Source: Symbiodinium microadriaticum (lineage: Eukaryota; Sar; Dinophyceae; Suessiales; Symbiodiniaceae). From it: DNA of 64,000 nucleotides. The notes beneath the pieces were generated by a model, which saw only the letters and a program-made list of their open reading frames with translations, had not been told where the DNA came from and did no database searches. Where the stretch lies: the NCBI GenBank assembly GCA_001939145.1, contig LSRX01000820.1, positions 258,724-322,723 of the forward strand, in the 5' to 3' direction. This document shows positions 1 through 12,000 of the stretch, in pieces. The position numbers and the translations under genes are program-made. Position 1 is the stretch's first letter; each line of letters opens with the position of its first letter.

Positions 1-196
1 TAGAAACCCTACCCCCAGTGCCGTCATAGTGGCTCTAAGATCCTGCTCAATTAAAACCCAGTGCCGACATACTGGCTTAGAAACCCTACCCCCAGTGCCG
101 TCATAGTGGCTTCAGATCCTACTAAAATAAAACCCAGTGCCGACATACTGGCTTAGAAACCTCACCCCCAGTGCCGTCATAGTAGCTTGAAGTCTT
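1..196. repeat. 77-bp tandem repeat, about 2.5 units
   Basis: Units start at 1, 78 and 154, each with TAGAAACC followed by CCCAGTGCCGTCATAGTGGC. The first two units are 77 and 76 bp; the third decays after about 40 bp. Each full unit holds two related half-units (CAGTGCCGTCATAGTGGCT and CAGTGCCGACATACTGGCT), so the array grew from a shorter motif. It starts at the window edge and may continue to the left. Confidence 0.9.
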
Positions 197-599
197 ATTT
201 AAAGAAATAGTTATAAGATTTTCTACAAGCCTGAACTGCCTCTGCCCGATGTTTGCTCGCGCCATGTCATCCATGTCACATGTGTCATGTCTGCCGCCTA
301 CCTAATGACAGAAGCACCACACGACGTGACTGGCTGTCCCTTGCTCCAACTCTCTCTCTCCCGCTCTCTCCCTGTATTCCCTGTCTCCGTGTCTCTCTCA
401 CTGTAGAAGAAAACTGCACCAGACACAACCCCGCCAAGACATCCCGAAAACATGATTCCCAGACCTATTTTTTTCGATGTGGGGACTCTTCAAGAATAGG
501 TGGGCCACCTATTTTAAATCGGTGGGCCTGCATGTAACCCCCCCCACCCAAGACCTATTATTAGGGGGGGGGAATGCATTGGTGATCGCGTGGAAGAGA
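197..599. other. Gene-free stretch with pyrimidine-rich and C/G homopolymer tracts
   Basis: No recognisable coding sequence. It holds a CT-rich tract around 345-400 and, at 538-572, a run of eight C followed about 18 bp later by a run of nine G, which could pair as a stem. Confidence 0.6.
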
Positions 600-2110
600 C
601 CAATCCCCTATCTAGATGGGTTCCTCGCCGCGGCCGCGCAGGTCGGAGATGTCTGCCGGCTCTTCTTCAGCTGCGTTCCTAACGCGGGATTTGCCACGGT
701 TGAGCTCAATGCACGCATGCTCCCGAAGTGCCCACTTACAGGCGTCCAGCAGTTGGATGCGCTCGGGAATTGCAACGACATAAATGTCGTCGAGGTAAGC
801 AAACACGGACTCGTCTCTGCATCGTTGGACAGCACGTTTGCATGCGCGTCGATAACGGTGGCAACGCGGAGTATGCGAACCAGCGCTTTTGTGCCCGCGC
901 GGGTGCTGAGGCCATACTGAAAAGGCACGCATGCGGCGTGCAGTTCCGACGCGTATACTCCTGTGCGAGTGTGCGTCCGACTAGCCGCCGCAGCACGTCG
1001 CCGACGACATCCGACGAGTAGGGCACGCATCGCAACGATGCGGCCGGCTCGGATGGCCGCGACGACGGGTACTGGCACATCAGCACGCGCAAGCCGCTCG
1101 GCAGTGCGGTGCTAAAGTGTGCAGTCGGCTTCGTCGAGTAATTTGCGCAAGTGTTCGCTAGTAATGCCTGAGGGTCCAGCGGCCGAGCCTCGTCTCGCGG
1201 CGCGCAGGGATGCGAGGCACTGTTCCGCCGGCCTGAAAGCGAGGAGCTCAGGGTCGGGAGAGGCGTAAGGAGTTTGGGGTCGGTTCGCGGGGTCACGGAA
1301 CTCTTGAAGCGCGTCGGAGGAACCCTGCGCGAGAGGTTGGGAGACGAGGGCCCGTGCGGCGGCTAACATCTGGCCAGGTGTCCGCATTCATTCGCCGTCC
1401 GAGTTGCGCACACCAATGGCTGGGTGACACGTGTGGTCACGTGGAATCCCGAGTCGAACTAGCATGACAACTTTGTTTTTTACGCACACAAAGGCGCCCA
1501 CTGACCCGATGGGATGATAAGCTGGGCGGGCAGTACCCCAAAGGTGGCACACGCGGAGCGGTGCTGAAGGAGGGGGTCGAGCTGCCCCCGACAGCTGCAT
1601 CTGCGCGGCGCGAGCGGGAGTGGGAGATAGTTGGAACCGCAAGCCAGCGGGGCGGCACGAGCATGAACAGTTTCGATGCCCGTTCGGATCGAGCTGCCTT
1701 TGCTTCGATGGCTGCGGGGTTAGGCGCCCCAGCTGCACGGACCTCCTTAACAACTTGCGTCAGTACAATACGCACTGCTGAGCGCAAGGGAACGGCGGCG
1801 TGTCCTGCATTGTCGGCACATGTCGGCACAGGGTCTCGCAGTTCCCCCGCTAGATCGACAGCATGCAGCTGCTCCCAAATCCGTGCACCATCTTGTGCAG
1901 GCGGAGGACGGCCAAGCACTTCCGTATGCTCGCTGTTATTCCGTTCGCTGCTTGCTCGTGCAACCGCGAGCATTCGCTGGTGTTGGGCTCGCCAGAAACA
2001 TCAGAAACCGCGAGCCCCCGACGTGGACGAGGGCACGGGCCGCTGCCACTGCCGCGACCGCTTAAGCTGCCAGCAAAATCGACTGGGTTGCGACATGTTG
2101 CGACGGACAA
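600..2110 (-). pseudogene. Degenerate LINE-type (non-LTR) reverse transcriptase
   Basis: Read on the minus strand in several frames, this matches the non-LTR reverse transcriptases abundant in dinoflagellate genomes. Pieces in N- to C-terminal order: a leader with DLAGELRDPVP and SKLFMLVPPRWLA (about 1850-1660); LRAARRGSAAGPSGITSEHL (about 1210-1140); VPVVAAIRAGRIVAMR (near 1070); DVVGDVLRRLVGRTLAQEY (near 1000); FQYGLSTRAGTKAL (near 910); and the catalytic box FAYLDDIYVV followed by a conserved tail (830-612). The pieces are in different frames, so several indels are present. The RT region that should carry motifs A and B is missing between the STRAG segment and YLDD, so the enzyme is dead. 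The 5' limit is approximate. No poly-A tail or target-site duplication was identified. Confidence 0.8.
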
Positions 2111-3599
2111 ACAACCATCAAGGTTTCGGTGCTGCCGCCGCCAACTTCCAACGCGAGGATGACGAGGCGGCTTTCGCTTCGGATCTCAACATCCCCCCCC
2201 CCCCTCTGCTGCGACTTCATGTGGCGGGGAAACAGCTAGAGGGCACCGCTTCGGCATCGCATCGCCAACGGCAACGATCAAATCCCAGCTGCAGTACATC
2301 GCAGACTTGGGTTGCACTCGGCAGATCTCGGCAGCTGGTGACCGCCATGCTGGTTACTGGGCTTCCTGGCTCCCGCATGATTGTCTGGTTTCCCACTTGC
2401 TATATTATAATGGTTATGCAGTAATGCAAACTTGCATGAAGCTCGGCTCTGCAAAGCACACGTCTGCAACAAAAGTGACGCATGTCGAACCTTTTCTCCT
2501 GATGTTGCCTTTGTACCATTCTCGGCATCCCACGTTCGTTCATCAGTTGCGTGCGCCACGAGACTATGCTACCATAAGCTGGCACTCAGAAGTATTCCAT
2601 TATTCCTTGGCGCCGAAAACTTCTACTTTCGATGGTGGGGCACGCAGGCGGAAGGGGAGCCAGGCAGCGAGTGCACAATGTGCGTTTCTATGACCTCGGA
2701 TGTTAAGGAAAGTGCGCAACCTGATACTCCTTCACGAGTGCGTCGGTGATCGCCGTAGCCGAAATAGCCAAATCATCGCTAAGAAGCTGCCACTCTCGGA
2801 AGAAAGACAACTCACTGTTGAGACCTGACTATGCCGGGCACAAAGGTGGCAAGTCGGAGACGGCTGGCAACCGGTTTCGTCAACACAAGTCGAAGTCAGG
2901 ACGTCGCTGAGCGGAGGATTGTGGCGGAAGGGCAAGCAAGAAGAAGGCTCCGGCAGCTGACAACACAGACGGTGACCTGCGGCCATCAATGAGCTCAGAG
3001 CTCGAAGGAAGGGGCGGTGTCCTCCGTTACCGTTACGATCCCGACATCGGAAATTGCAGTAGAATCGTCAGAACAGCGCTGTACGGTCCCATACAAGCTG
3101 ACGAGCAGCCATGCAGTCTCCGTCCTCGCGCAAATCAAACAAGGCCCATGAAGGCCGGCAACCCCACGGGCAGATTTGTCATGATCGTCGGCGGCCAAGC
3201 TGAGCATGTGCTTTATTCCCAAGATTCGACGGCGCCCAAGGCCGATGCTTGCTTAGATGTGGGACATCCCTGAACTCCGAGCTCCCGCGAGCATTTTCTG
3301 CAAGCAGCTGAAGCTGATGCGCAAAGTCGTGGTTTCCCCGCCTTCTGACGTAGGAGATCGTGTGTTTTCGAATCACGGATTCCAGCTTAAGATCGTCGAC
3401 GGCACCTTTTGCCAAGGTGCTCACTAAGCTTACCAAATCACTCTACACCTAGCGTACTAAGCCCACAGTGTACCACACACTGCTTGGGGAACAATGTCAT
3501 CCGGCAAAACTGGACACACGGTGCATGGCGTTCGGGACTACATGCTACCCCTCTACAAACACGCGTCATGGCAGTCGCAAGCCAATATATACACCAAAA
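2111..3599. other. No recognisable gene
   Basis: Only short open frames without family motifs on either strand. A run of 12 C lies at about 2191-2202. The right part could hold an old, unrecognised transposon remnant. Confidence 0.4.
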
Positions 3600-4260
3600 A
3601 CAGCACAACTACAAAAGGCAACCATTCAAGCCTGCCCCGTGTCTCGGAAAACAAACTCGAAAATGAGAAGGGTCGATTCGGAAAACGACCGAAATTCAGG
3701 AAAACTGTTCCGGTATACCGGGGAGACAGGTTCGGAAACTCGACGAAAGAAATGGGTAGCTATGATCGCGAAAACTTGAAACAAATCTAAAACGCTCAAA
3801 CTCTGACAGACGGCCTTAGGTTACAAACACCCAGACACGAACACAAAGAAAGCGGCTGCCAAACCCAAGGTAGTGACGGGCAAATCCCAAACCTCAAGGA
3901 AAACAACCCTAAACTTAGAAGACAGGTTTGGTTGGCAAACCCCAAACCCTACAAAGCGTGCACAGCGCAAACCCAAACCCAAAAAAGATTTTAGGTGGCA
4001 AACCCAGATACGGACCCCAAGCCCTCAAGGGAGCTGTTGGTTGGCAAACCTCCACACCCTATGCCGGATGACAAACCCCAAAACCCTACAAGAGAAGATA
4101 TTGACTGACAACCCGCGCAGACCCTAAACGAACACGCGGGTGTCAAACACCACACCCGAAAAAGGAAGACTAGCCCGAAACCCTAAACTGAGAATATGGC
4201 CGGCAAGCCGCAAACCCTAAACCCTACAAGAACATCGAGAGTCCGGTCTAAAACACAAGG
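3600..4260. repeat. Degenerate AAACCC(TA)-rich region resembling TTTAGGG telomeric repeats
   Basis: Many AAACCC and AAACCCTA words recur at irregular spacing, for example around 3935-4010, 4070-4090, 4170-4190 and 4205-4230, where CAAACCCTAAACCCTACAAG is read. They alternate with GGCAAACC phrases. CCCTAAA is the complement of the Arabidopsis-type telomere unit reported in dinoflagellates. The array is far too degenerate for a working telomere, so it is read as an old interstitial or subtelomeric tract. Confidence 0.5.
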
Positions 4261-5095
4261 GATCCAGGTTGTGCGCACTGTAATTCAACTCGCAGCATGC
4301 TTGGATGTGACCAGTGATGCTTTAGATAAGGCGTACTTCAGCAGCACGGGTAGAAATCTTATGCCGGAAAAGGCGGACGAGCGGCCACATTTGTCGATCA
4401 ATCCTATATGCCTCCCGTCGCACATCTTTCGCAGTCGCACACAGCTGCAAGGCGAATTTATGCTCATGTTCGTGGAACAGATTGTCGACATCATCGTGCA
4501 ATGCAGCCTTGCACGCCACATCGTCGCTCTTTGTCGTGTGATCCACTCCATGCCGTCGACTGCTATGACAAGCAATGCTACGGTCAGCTTCATTACGGTG
4601 ACGGTGTTAAGTTTCACGTGACGACATCACATGATTCTTGCTCGTACTGGGGTCCCGAATGAAGGGACTGTCGTCGATCTTGGCGCTATCACGCTCGCTT
4701 GAGTAGAAACTAATGGGTTCATCGTCTTGTTACTGGCTTCAAAACCACATCACACACTGGACCAGCTGGTCTGTGCTTGCTGCACGTTGTTCGAAATGCG
4801 AACCTTCTCTGTCAGGCTGAGGTGTTGTCGTGCTTTTTTCTGGCCACATCTGGCCACCACTTCAAACAGCTGTCTACGTCTTGATGCCGCAGGGTCGTAG
4901 GGTTTGTTCAAACAGGTCCATGAACTGGGCGACAGCTATGTGGTCGAGACGCAGCATATATGTGTTGCTGAAGATATGCACCCGCATGTACCCTCATGCA
5001 TCTCGTCGCAGAACCAATGTTGAAGCATGTCCTCGCTTTGCCCGGTGTCTTCTTCAGGCGCTCCAGATTTTCCAGTTTCTCATCGCTTTGCAGCA
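4261..5095. other. No recognisable gene
   Basis: Short frames only, on both strands, with no family motif. This is single-copy DNA directly left of the first duplicated block. Confidence 0.4.
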
Positions 5096-5705
5096 GAGGC
5101 TCCTGCTGTCCAGGAGCACCCGAACTATGCATGAAGCTGGAACCACGTGCGGCCTCAACTGGAAGCAGATGGTGCACGACGAAGAAGAGAATGGACGTGC
5201 TCAAGAACAGCACCACCACAACGTCACCTCTCAAGCGCCCCTGCTCAGTAAAATGGAAAACCATCAGCTACCAACGGCCGACGGTTCTCAAACAGACGCA
5301 CACATCCTGACGGTAATGAAACAAATCGATCGCTTTTCAAAAAGCGGCACCTTGCAATAGCTGTCCATGTCTTTCAGACCAATACCTGACGGAATGGAAA
5401 CTTCAAACGAGCATCTGCGTGTTCGGGCGGGAGGTGTCTGTGCTGAGCTCGAAGCATCATCGTGCCCTCAAGCACTCAAACATACACATCATCTCTGTCC
5501 CGCCAAACTGTGAAGCGGTTTGAGCTCAGACTTCGGCAAGGAAAGGCACATGTGCAGCACTCGTCTGGAGCTGGCTTAACCCCAGTTGAATTCCTGCGTC
5601 GTTGCTTCTTCGCTTTTCTCTCCGCGCTGAAGGCACGTCTGCCGATGTCTGCCGATCAGAAATCCCGGCGAGGCCCGAGGCCTGGCAAAGAGAACTCGAA
5701 CGTTG

Positions 5706-6605
5706 AGCTGGTCCACATGAGATGACCGTCTAAGCCGTGGACATGAGGACGGAAACTCCGAAAATGTAGAATGAACCTGGCTTGTGCCCATGCCCCACAG
5801 GACGAACGACCTGCTAACTGGAAGACTGCACACTGGCTCAGCTCCGTGCATCGATGGGCTCACCCACGTTCTCGAAGGCGTCATAAGTTTTCATCTCAAG
5901 GATGCTCCGACTGCTATGGCCGAACAGGGCTGACTGTAATGAAGCCTGGCATCTGAAGAACTGTGCGCACATGGGAAGTCCTTGGTAATTTGGTCAACAG
6001 CACTGGGGTTTTTACAACATCTTCATGCATCACTCTGACATCGGCAATCTTTCGTGACATGTTTGGGACGGGCAGCTGCGCAACTGGATTCTTTTAACGC
6101 CAATGACCAAAGCCCAGACTAACACTCATGGTCGATCTGGTCGATCTGACACAGAAGCAGAAGTAAAGACGACAGTAGCCCAAGCCACCTGTAGTGGCAC
6201 TGAACTAGGCCCGCGCCCCAGCTCACACAGCCAACGCTGCGCAAACGAAATGCGAATCCAGTTGAGGGCTGCCGCACAGGCCCCGCCATGCATGCAGTAC
6301 AGCTGGGTCAGCTCTTGAATGTTCTCGGATAATGTTGTTGCCGTTGGGGCTGCAGTGCAAACATCATAGTATTGCGTAGTGCATGACGCATGTAGAGGTT
6401 TAGCGACCCAACACCTAGACAGGCACGATTTTGAAATAATGGCCGGGATGACCTGGCACAAAACTGGAAAGTACAGGGCTGAAGTATCTGTACACGGAGC
6501 CAATGTGCCACTCTACAGCAAGACCGGGAAATCCGGATGCAAGCTGGCGTCAGAGAGACAGAGGCAAATGCCCGTACAAAACATGATGGGGACAAGTTCT
6601 GAGGC
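5706..6605. other. 3' flank of NOX gene copy 1
   Basis: Sequence just downstream (minus direction) of the NOX stop codon, strongly conserved with 28690-29591. It contains only short frames and probably holds the 3' UTR. No polyadenylation signal is claimed, since dinoflagellate signals are poorly defined. Confidence 0.4.
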
Positions 6606-9008
6606 TCAGAAGTGCTCCTTGAAGAAGGAGAAGCGGGTTCCGCCCGGGGTGCCAACCAAGTCCGAATTCTTGATGCTCTGCTGGGAAAGCTGCTCGCCGA
6701 TCACAGGGGAACCGCACAAGAACACGCCAATGTGCTCACCCTGGTGCTTCTCACGATTCTGCTTGAAGATACGGCCCCAGTTGGGGCGGCCAAAAAACTG
6801 CCCGGCAGCGCAAGGCAGCTTCTTGACTTGGGAGAGCTCGATCTCCCCAGTGAGGAAGAGCGTGATCTCCACGATGCCCATGGCAGGGCCCTCTGCGGCT
6901 GCTGTCAAAAGGTCGCAGAACCAGTCAAACTCTTCCTGGCCACGGCAGATCCAATAGAAGTAGATCTTCTTAGGCACCACGACCAGGTCATCCACCAGCT
7001 TCTCCAACCCTGCCCTTGGGTCCTCAACTGGCGCATTTCCGGTGCTGTTGGCCATCACCGAGCGCCAATTAGAAGGCCTCGTGGCTGCGTTCATGATGGT
7101 CTCACGCTGCTTGGCACGCAGCTGCACGGAACGCAGGATGGAGGCGAAGGGTGTGACCCCAATGCCGGCCCCCACCACCATCAGCACGTCGAAGCCCCAA
7201 ACCTTCTGTGCAGGGGCACCAAATGGCCCAGTGACCTGCAGCACCACGGACTCATCCGGGAGCATTCCTGGAGCGGCATTGCTGATCAGCGTCTCTCCGG
7301 AGCGAGCCGGTGGCTGCACAAGCTTTCCAGACGGGCTGCGTCCCAGTAGGCGTGGACCTTCGAGCTTGGCTTTCGACTCATCACCTTCAACCTCCTTAGC
7401 ACCATTGGGGCTAACCTTGGGCATGTTGTAGACCACCTGGCTGTTGGGGAGCACATGCTTGCTATACTCCAACAGCATTGGAGCCTTTGCTCGGGTGGGT
7501 TCACGACCCGCTGCCTGTGCTGGGGCCTCTTCAGTGAGGCGCCGGCGCAAGGCAGAGCACCAGTCCAGGTTGTTTGGAGAGCGGATGTGCACCGAAATGC
7601 AATTCTCCTCCGGGGCTGATGTCAAAGTAAAGGGATGCCACTCGCCTTTCCAACCGAGGAGGATGTACTGGCCAGCCTGGTACGCAAAACCTTGAGGAAC
7701 TTCAAAGGTGAGGCCGATGACGTCGCGTGGGAGCAACTTTACACTCTTCAGTGCCAAGTTCAGGGCTTGGTGGTTAGAGAGCAACAGCCGGTCTACGAGC
7801 ACGAAGATGGCCGGGAAGAAAAACCATATCCAAAGTCGCTGAGGCGCATGGAGCAGCAAAAGAACGTAGATGAACTTCCAGGTCATGTGCACACGCCAGA
7901 ACAAGTTGAAACCACCCAATCGACGAGTGACGCAGTTGGTTCCTCGCCGGGCACACGGCACGGCCGTCAACAGTATGGCCAGCATGAGGAAGGTCAGGAT
8001 GATGCCTGTCAAGGCCGCGCAACGGTTCTGAAAGTTGAGGAGCTGCTGCAGCAATGTCATGCCACTAGCCTTCTCCTCGGCACTCAGATTCCACAACTCA
8101 AGCGGGTCAAGCTGGATCGTGGGCGCCGTCTTGATCAAGTAGATGTGCACACAGTGCCCAGCAATGTGGATGGCTGCACTGAGCATGGTGTAGCTGGCAA
8201 TCACGACGTGGAAAGCAATGGGGTCATCAATTGGAATCCACTCGCGAGAGGAGCTCACACGGCGCATGGTGGTCTGCAGGCTCTTGAGGGTGGGCAAAAT
8301 CAGCATGGCAAAATTCAAGTCCATGCTGTAGCCGCCACCCTTGGCCATGGGATAGGCCCAAGACTCGTGGAAGCCGCCACGCAAGTTGGAGAGGAAACCG
8401 ATCACGAAGACCAGAATGTTCAGCACTGCATACATGAGTGTGGTGAGCCGCTGCTCACCGATGCCGCATCGGCGGAAGCAACGGTTGATGGCCTGAAACC
8501 ATGTGAGCGTCTCCTCAGGCAAGGCCACATCAGCTGAATCCGCAGCACCCTCCTCGTCCACAGCATGAGCATTGGCCTTCTTTGCCCATTCACGCCGCTG
8601 CTGGGCCACAATCTGGCGCCGTTCCTCCACGAGGCTGTCCATCGCGCGTCTCGACAGAAAAAGGTTCAGAAGCCGTGGACGATACCTGCGCGAGAACAAC
8701 CAACTGCCAGGACGCCTACAGGCATAGATGGCGGCTATCACGTAGATCACCAGGATCAAGCCACAGAAGGCACCAACGCCCAAAGCAATGTTCTCATAGA
8801 GCTCGAGCTGAAGGCCTGTGACCTTGATTGATGCCTTGTGAGACCTGTTGGTAAAGTCATTGTTCCTGGTGCTAGCAATGTGGTGGTCCCCAACACGCTT
8901 CATCTCCACCAAACCTCCATCAAAGTAGGCAGAAGCTCCGTTGAGCTGTTTGCAGTTCGTCTCCGAATTCTGATCGTTCGTCTCCGGGTCGCAGGTCACG
9001 ATGGAGTC
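6606..9008 (-). CDS. Copy 1 terminal exon: NADPH oxidase / ferric-reductase core
   Basis: About 800 codons from the acceptor GAGCAG at 9009 to a TGA at 6606. The open frame has no ATG before residue 33 (numbering from the GTG at 8999), as expected for an internal exon. TRNNDFTNRS (44-53) ends the ectodomain and a membrane span follows at 69-94. Haem ligands are H264/H278 and H371/H384; the 14- and 13-residue spacings equal those of NOX2. FAD binding is at HPFTLTSAP (455-463). NADPH binding is at GAGIGVTPF (610-618), FYWICR (681-686) and FLCGSP (760-765). The end is SFFKEHF. Residues 494-580, between the FAD and NADPH parts, are a variable insertion. No EF-hand is seen. The protein should pass electrons from NADPH through FAD and two haems to an acceptor across the membrane; oxygen or ferric iron cannot be told apart here. 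Confidence 0.92.
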   Translation of the reverse strand, partial: DSIVTCDPETNDQNSETNCKQLNGASAYFDGGLVEMKRVGDHHIASTRNNDFTNRSHKASIKVTGLQLELYENIALGVGAFCGLILVIYVIAAIYACRRPGSWLFSRRYRPRLLNLFLSRRAMDSLVEERRQIVAQQRREWAKKANAHAVDEEGAADSADVALPEETLTWFQAINRCFRRCGIGEQRLTTLMYAVLNILVFVIGFLSNLRGGFHESWAYPMAKGGGYSMDLNFAMLILPTLKSLQTTMRRVSSSREWIPIDDPIAFHVVIASYTMLSAAIHIAGHCVHIYLIKTAPTIQLDPLELWNLSAEEKASGMTLLQQLLNFQNRCAALTGIILTFLMLAILLTAVPCARRGTNCVTRRLGGFNLFWRVHMTWKFIYVLLLLHAPQRLWIWFFFPAIFVLVDRLLLSNHQALNLALKSVKLLPRDVIGLTFEVPQGFAYQAGQYILLGWKGEWHPFTLTSAPEENCISVHIRSPNNLDWCSALRRRLTEEAPAQAAGREPTRAKAPMLLEYSKHVLPNSQVVYNMPKVSPNGAKEVEGDESKAKLEGPRLLGRSPSGKLVQPPARSGETLISNAAPGMLPDESVVLQVTGPFGAPAQKVWGFDVLMVVGAGIGVTPFASILRSVQLRAKQRETIMNAATRPSNWRSVMANSTGNAPVEDPRAGLEKLVDDLVVVPKKIYFYWICRGQEEFDWFCDLLTAAAEGPAMGIVEITLFLTGEIELSQVKKLPCAAGQFFGRPNWGRIFKQNREKHQGEHIGVFLCGSPVIGEQLSQQSIKNSDLVGTPGGTRFSFFKEHF

Positions 9009-12000
9009 CTGCTCAACAACTGTTGTACCGAGGATTGCCCTTCTAATCGCTTTTGCAAGGTTTGTTCAAATGCAAATTGCACCAAACCTGGGATCACATC
9101 TCCGAACAAATAAACCTTTGACGAAATCCAAGACCGGAAATGCCTTCCTCCTATGTTTAATTTTCTTCCTAACCCCCACACACACCTTCCCTGCACTGTG
9201 ACAACATGTCCTGGTCCAAGAAGGCAAACTTGTCAACAAGTCTGCGCCCTTCCGGGTCGTTGGGATTGGCGCTGGCGTCGAACCTTACTGAAGCGTGACT
9301 TCTCTCTCAATGATGACTGGCCATAAGGCCGGCGGCATGCATGCGAAGCAAAAGGCTTACGATTCAAGGCTTAGCCTAGCATTCACTGCTCCTTGGAACC
9401 CTACGATGACTGCGAATTTACAAGAGAGTCTATGCTAGGGCCCCCTAGAACATGCGAGGTCGGTGGACTCACAAGAAGGCCTTCAACAATGATCCTTCGG
9501 GTGTGCACAGGATTGCACCAAATCCCATTGTGGGAGGCTGCAACTGGCTGTTCGTAGTACGCTCAGCAACATGTTGCGGGTTACTTGTTCTTTGGGGGGG
9601 GCGAAACTGCCAAGTTTGTGTTGTCGATGCTAACTTCTGCTCCTTCAAACGATACTACCTGGAGCAATACTTCTATACTCACTACTTCACTAAACTTTTA
9701 ATCACCCTCACAACTGCACGGAAACGGTGGCTGGGATTCCGCAGAACAGTTGGGTTTCCTTCATCCTCATTCGCAGGAGTCTACACCTGCGCAATTTGTG
9801 CCTACTTGGAGCCACAAAATCTGCAACGAGCCGCAGCAGCGTGTGCTGGTCAATGGGCAACGGGACAGTCTCCGACCGGGACTTCACCTGCAAATGGTTC
9901 AGATATTAGTGCCGCTTGAGGTCTTGGGTTTGGGGCCTTACGTCCTTCTGCTTTAAGGGGGGGTGAGTTTAGCCTACCCAGCTCGCAGCGTCTGTCTACA
10001 GACTCACCTTCGGTCTTGTCTGTAGGACAAAAGTGTATGGAAGAGGGATTTGATTTCGTGCGGCGTGCTAATTGTAAACCCTTCTTCAGAGATGCGGAAG
10101 GCAACAAAGTTTACTGAATGTTAAAGACAATGTTCCCGTTCCCTATCTGAAGTTTTGGAAGGAGAACGTTGCACTCCCAGCACGTCACGCTCAGTCACCA
10201 TCCATCCCTTCGCCAACTGAGAAGTTCAGCAAAGAAACCATTAAGACATCCTACATTTTCCTAGGAAGCTAATGGATTTTGCATGGTTTTCATAGGATTC
10301 CCCTTCGCAAAATCTCACTTTTCCAAGGCCAGGCTAGGGCCAGGCATCGAAACTCACACGAAAAACATTTTAAACAAAAACATAAACATAAATGTTGCGT
10401 AAATATTTCGTAAACCTGAAATGGCAAGTGTAACAAACCATAAATGCAAAACGTAATAAATAAAAACAGAAAGTATCATAAAATAATCAAAAAAAGAAAT
10501 TCCCTGGACGTCCATGATGTTTTGCACAGAAGATTGTCTTAACACCATGGGATCCGGCCCAGCTATAACTTGGCTTCTTATGGCTTCTTCCCTACTTGTA
10601 GCTAGTACTTAGCTCTAAACCTTACCATGGCGCATCATTGCACCTTCCATTTTCTTATTCAATCGATTCTCCCTTATGAGTTGTATGACATGGTTCTGAC
10701 TCGGGTTAGTGCCCGCCACAACCTCGTATACCATTCCTGAAAATCTCAAAGCCCGAAGCCCTGATCCTTCAATGCCCTAAACCCCTGGACCATCGATGAA
10801 CATATTTCGACACTTTTATAGGAAGCCTGATAAAGCAATCAATAACATGAAGAACCCAATATAGACATTGTGTCTTGATATACACGCTACACAGACATCT
10901 CCCTATAAACTTCAAACTTCCGGACCCCTATGAATCTATGAAATCCAAACCCTTTTCAAGCTGCCTGGACCAAGTTGGAGCGATCTGTCCCCGCCCGGCC
11001 ATTGCCAGCATTACCTGAACAAGGTTCGGAGCTTCTGGTTTCATGCTTGAAAATAGTGTGGCATCCCAAGTAATGAAAAACAGGACATGAAATGGAACCT
11101 GGGATGATACGAATGCGTAAATTTAGGGCTAACCAGGCATATGTGTTTTCTTCCTGGCCCCTTCTGTCCACAAAAACCAGGGGTCCATCTGGCACGAAAA
11201 GCGCAATATTCCACAATGTGGGTGCCCCGTCGCTGTTTTCCAAAAAGATACTCTATCTATCTATTTATATATAGTATGAAGGGGACGACCAATCCGAATA
11301 AAGAAGAGATTTTTGGGGTTTGGGCGTTCCCACTGATGCGTCCTCTCGAACATCGGCAACCCGCATCTTTTCCCCTGCAAATTCTTGCAATCCGCTTGAA
11401 CTGTATAACGAGCTGACAAGCGGAAAAAATGCTTAATCTGTGCCAGACCTTCTTTCGTCACCCAAGTGGCCATTGTTGTTGGCGTCCGAACCGGTCCATT
11501 GGAAGTGCAATAAGGTACCCTGTTCCACCACCAGGTCCTGCGGAAGAGGGCTGAAAGGGCAAGCAGCTTTCAGATTTTTATTCCGAGAGGTTCTGTTTTC
11601 GTAAGGGGGCTGTAGGAAGCCCCAGAAAACATTCACGAATTGGCACGACACCGGGTTAGGTGGTATACAGGTTCGCCAGCTGTGGTAATTTGCTACTGCT
11701 AAAGGTCGTTGGCTGGGTGTCAGGAGTTCTCGTGAAATCCAATGGTGCGTCAATGGACTTGAAGAACCCTTGTTGCGGGAACTCGGGCATCTGGATTTTC
11801 TGGGCACTATGCCACTACACAAGGCTGCAATACTCTTGAGGCACGGAGCCATGTTGCTTTGAAGCCTCCTAAAAGTGCACGATTAAAGAACATGTCTTAA
11901 GCTGCATGTTCAGTGAAACTGGTTGTGTTAAGTACGAAAGGACGCATTGAGGAACTGTATAGTCTTGGGTGCCAAGGTATCCTGCGGAACGAAGTCGTAT

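Noticed and set aside
1-196. CRISPR-like array of evenly spaced repeats
   Set aside because: Whole 77-bp units are repeated, including what would be spacers, and the genome is eukaryotic.
6612-8831. Long plus-strand frames of 245, 129 and 300 codons opposite the NOX exon (and the same in copy 2)
   Set aside because: They are antisense shadows of a high-GC-third-position coding exon and carry no motifs.
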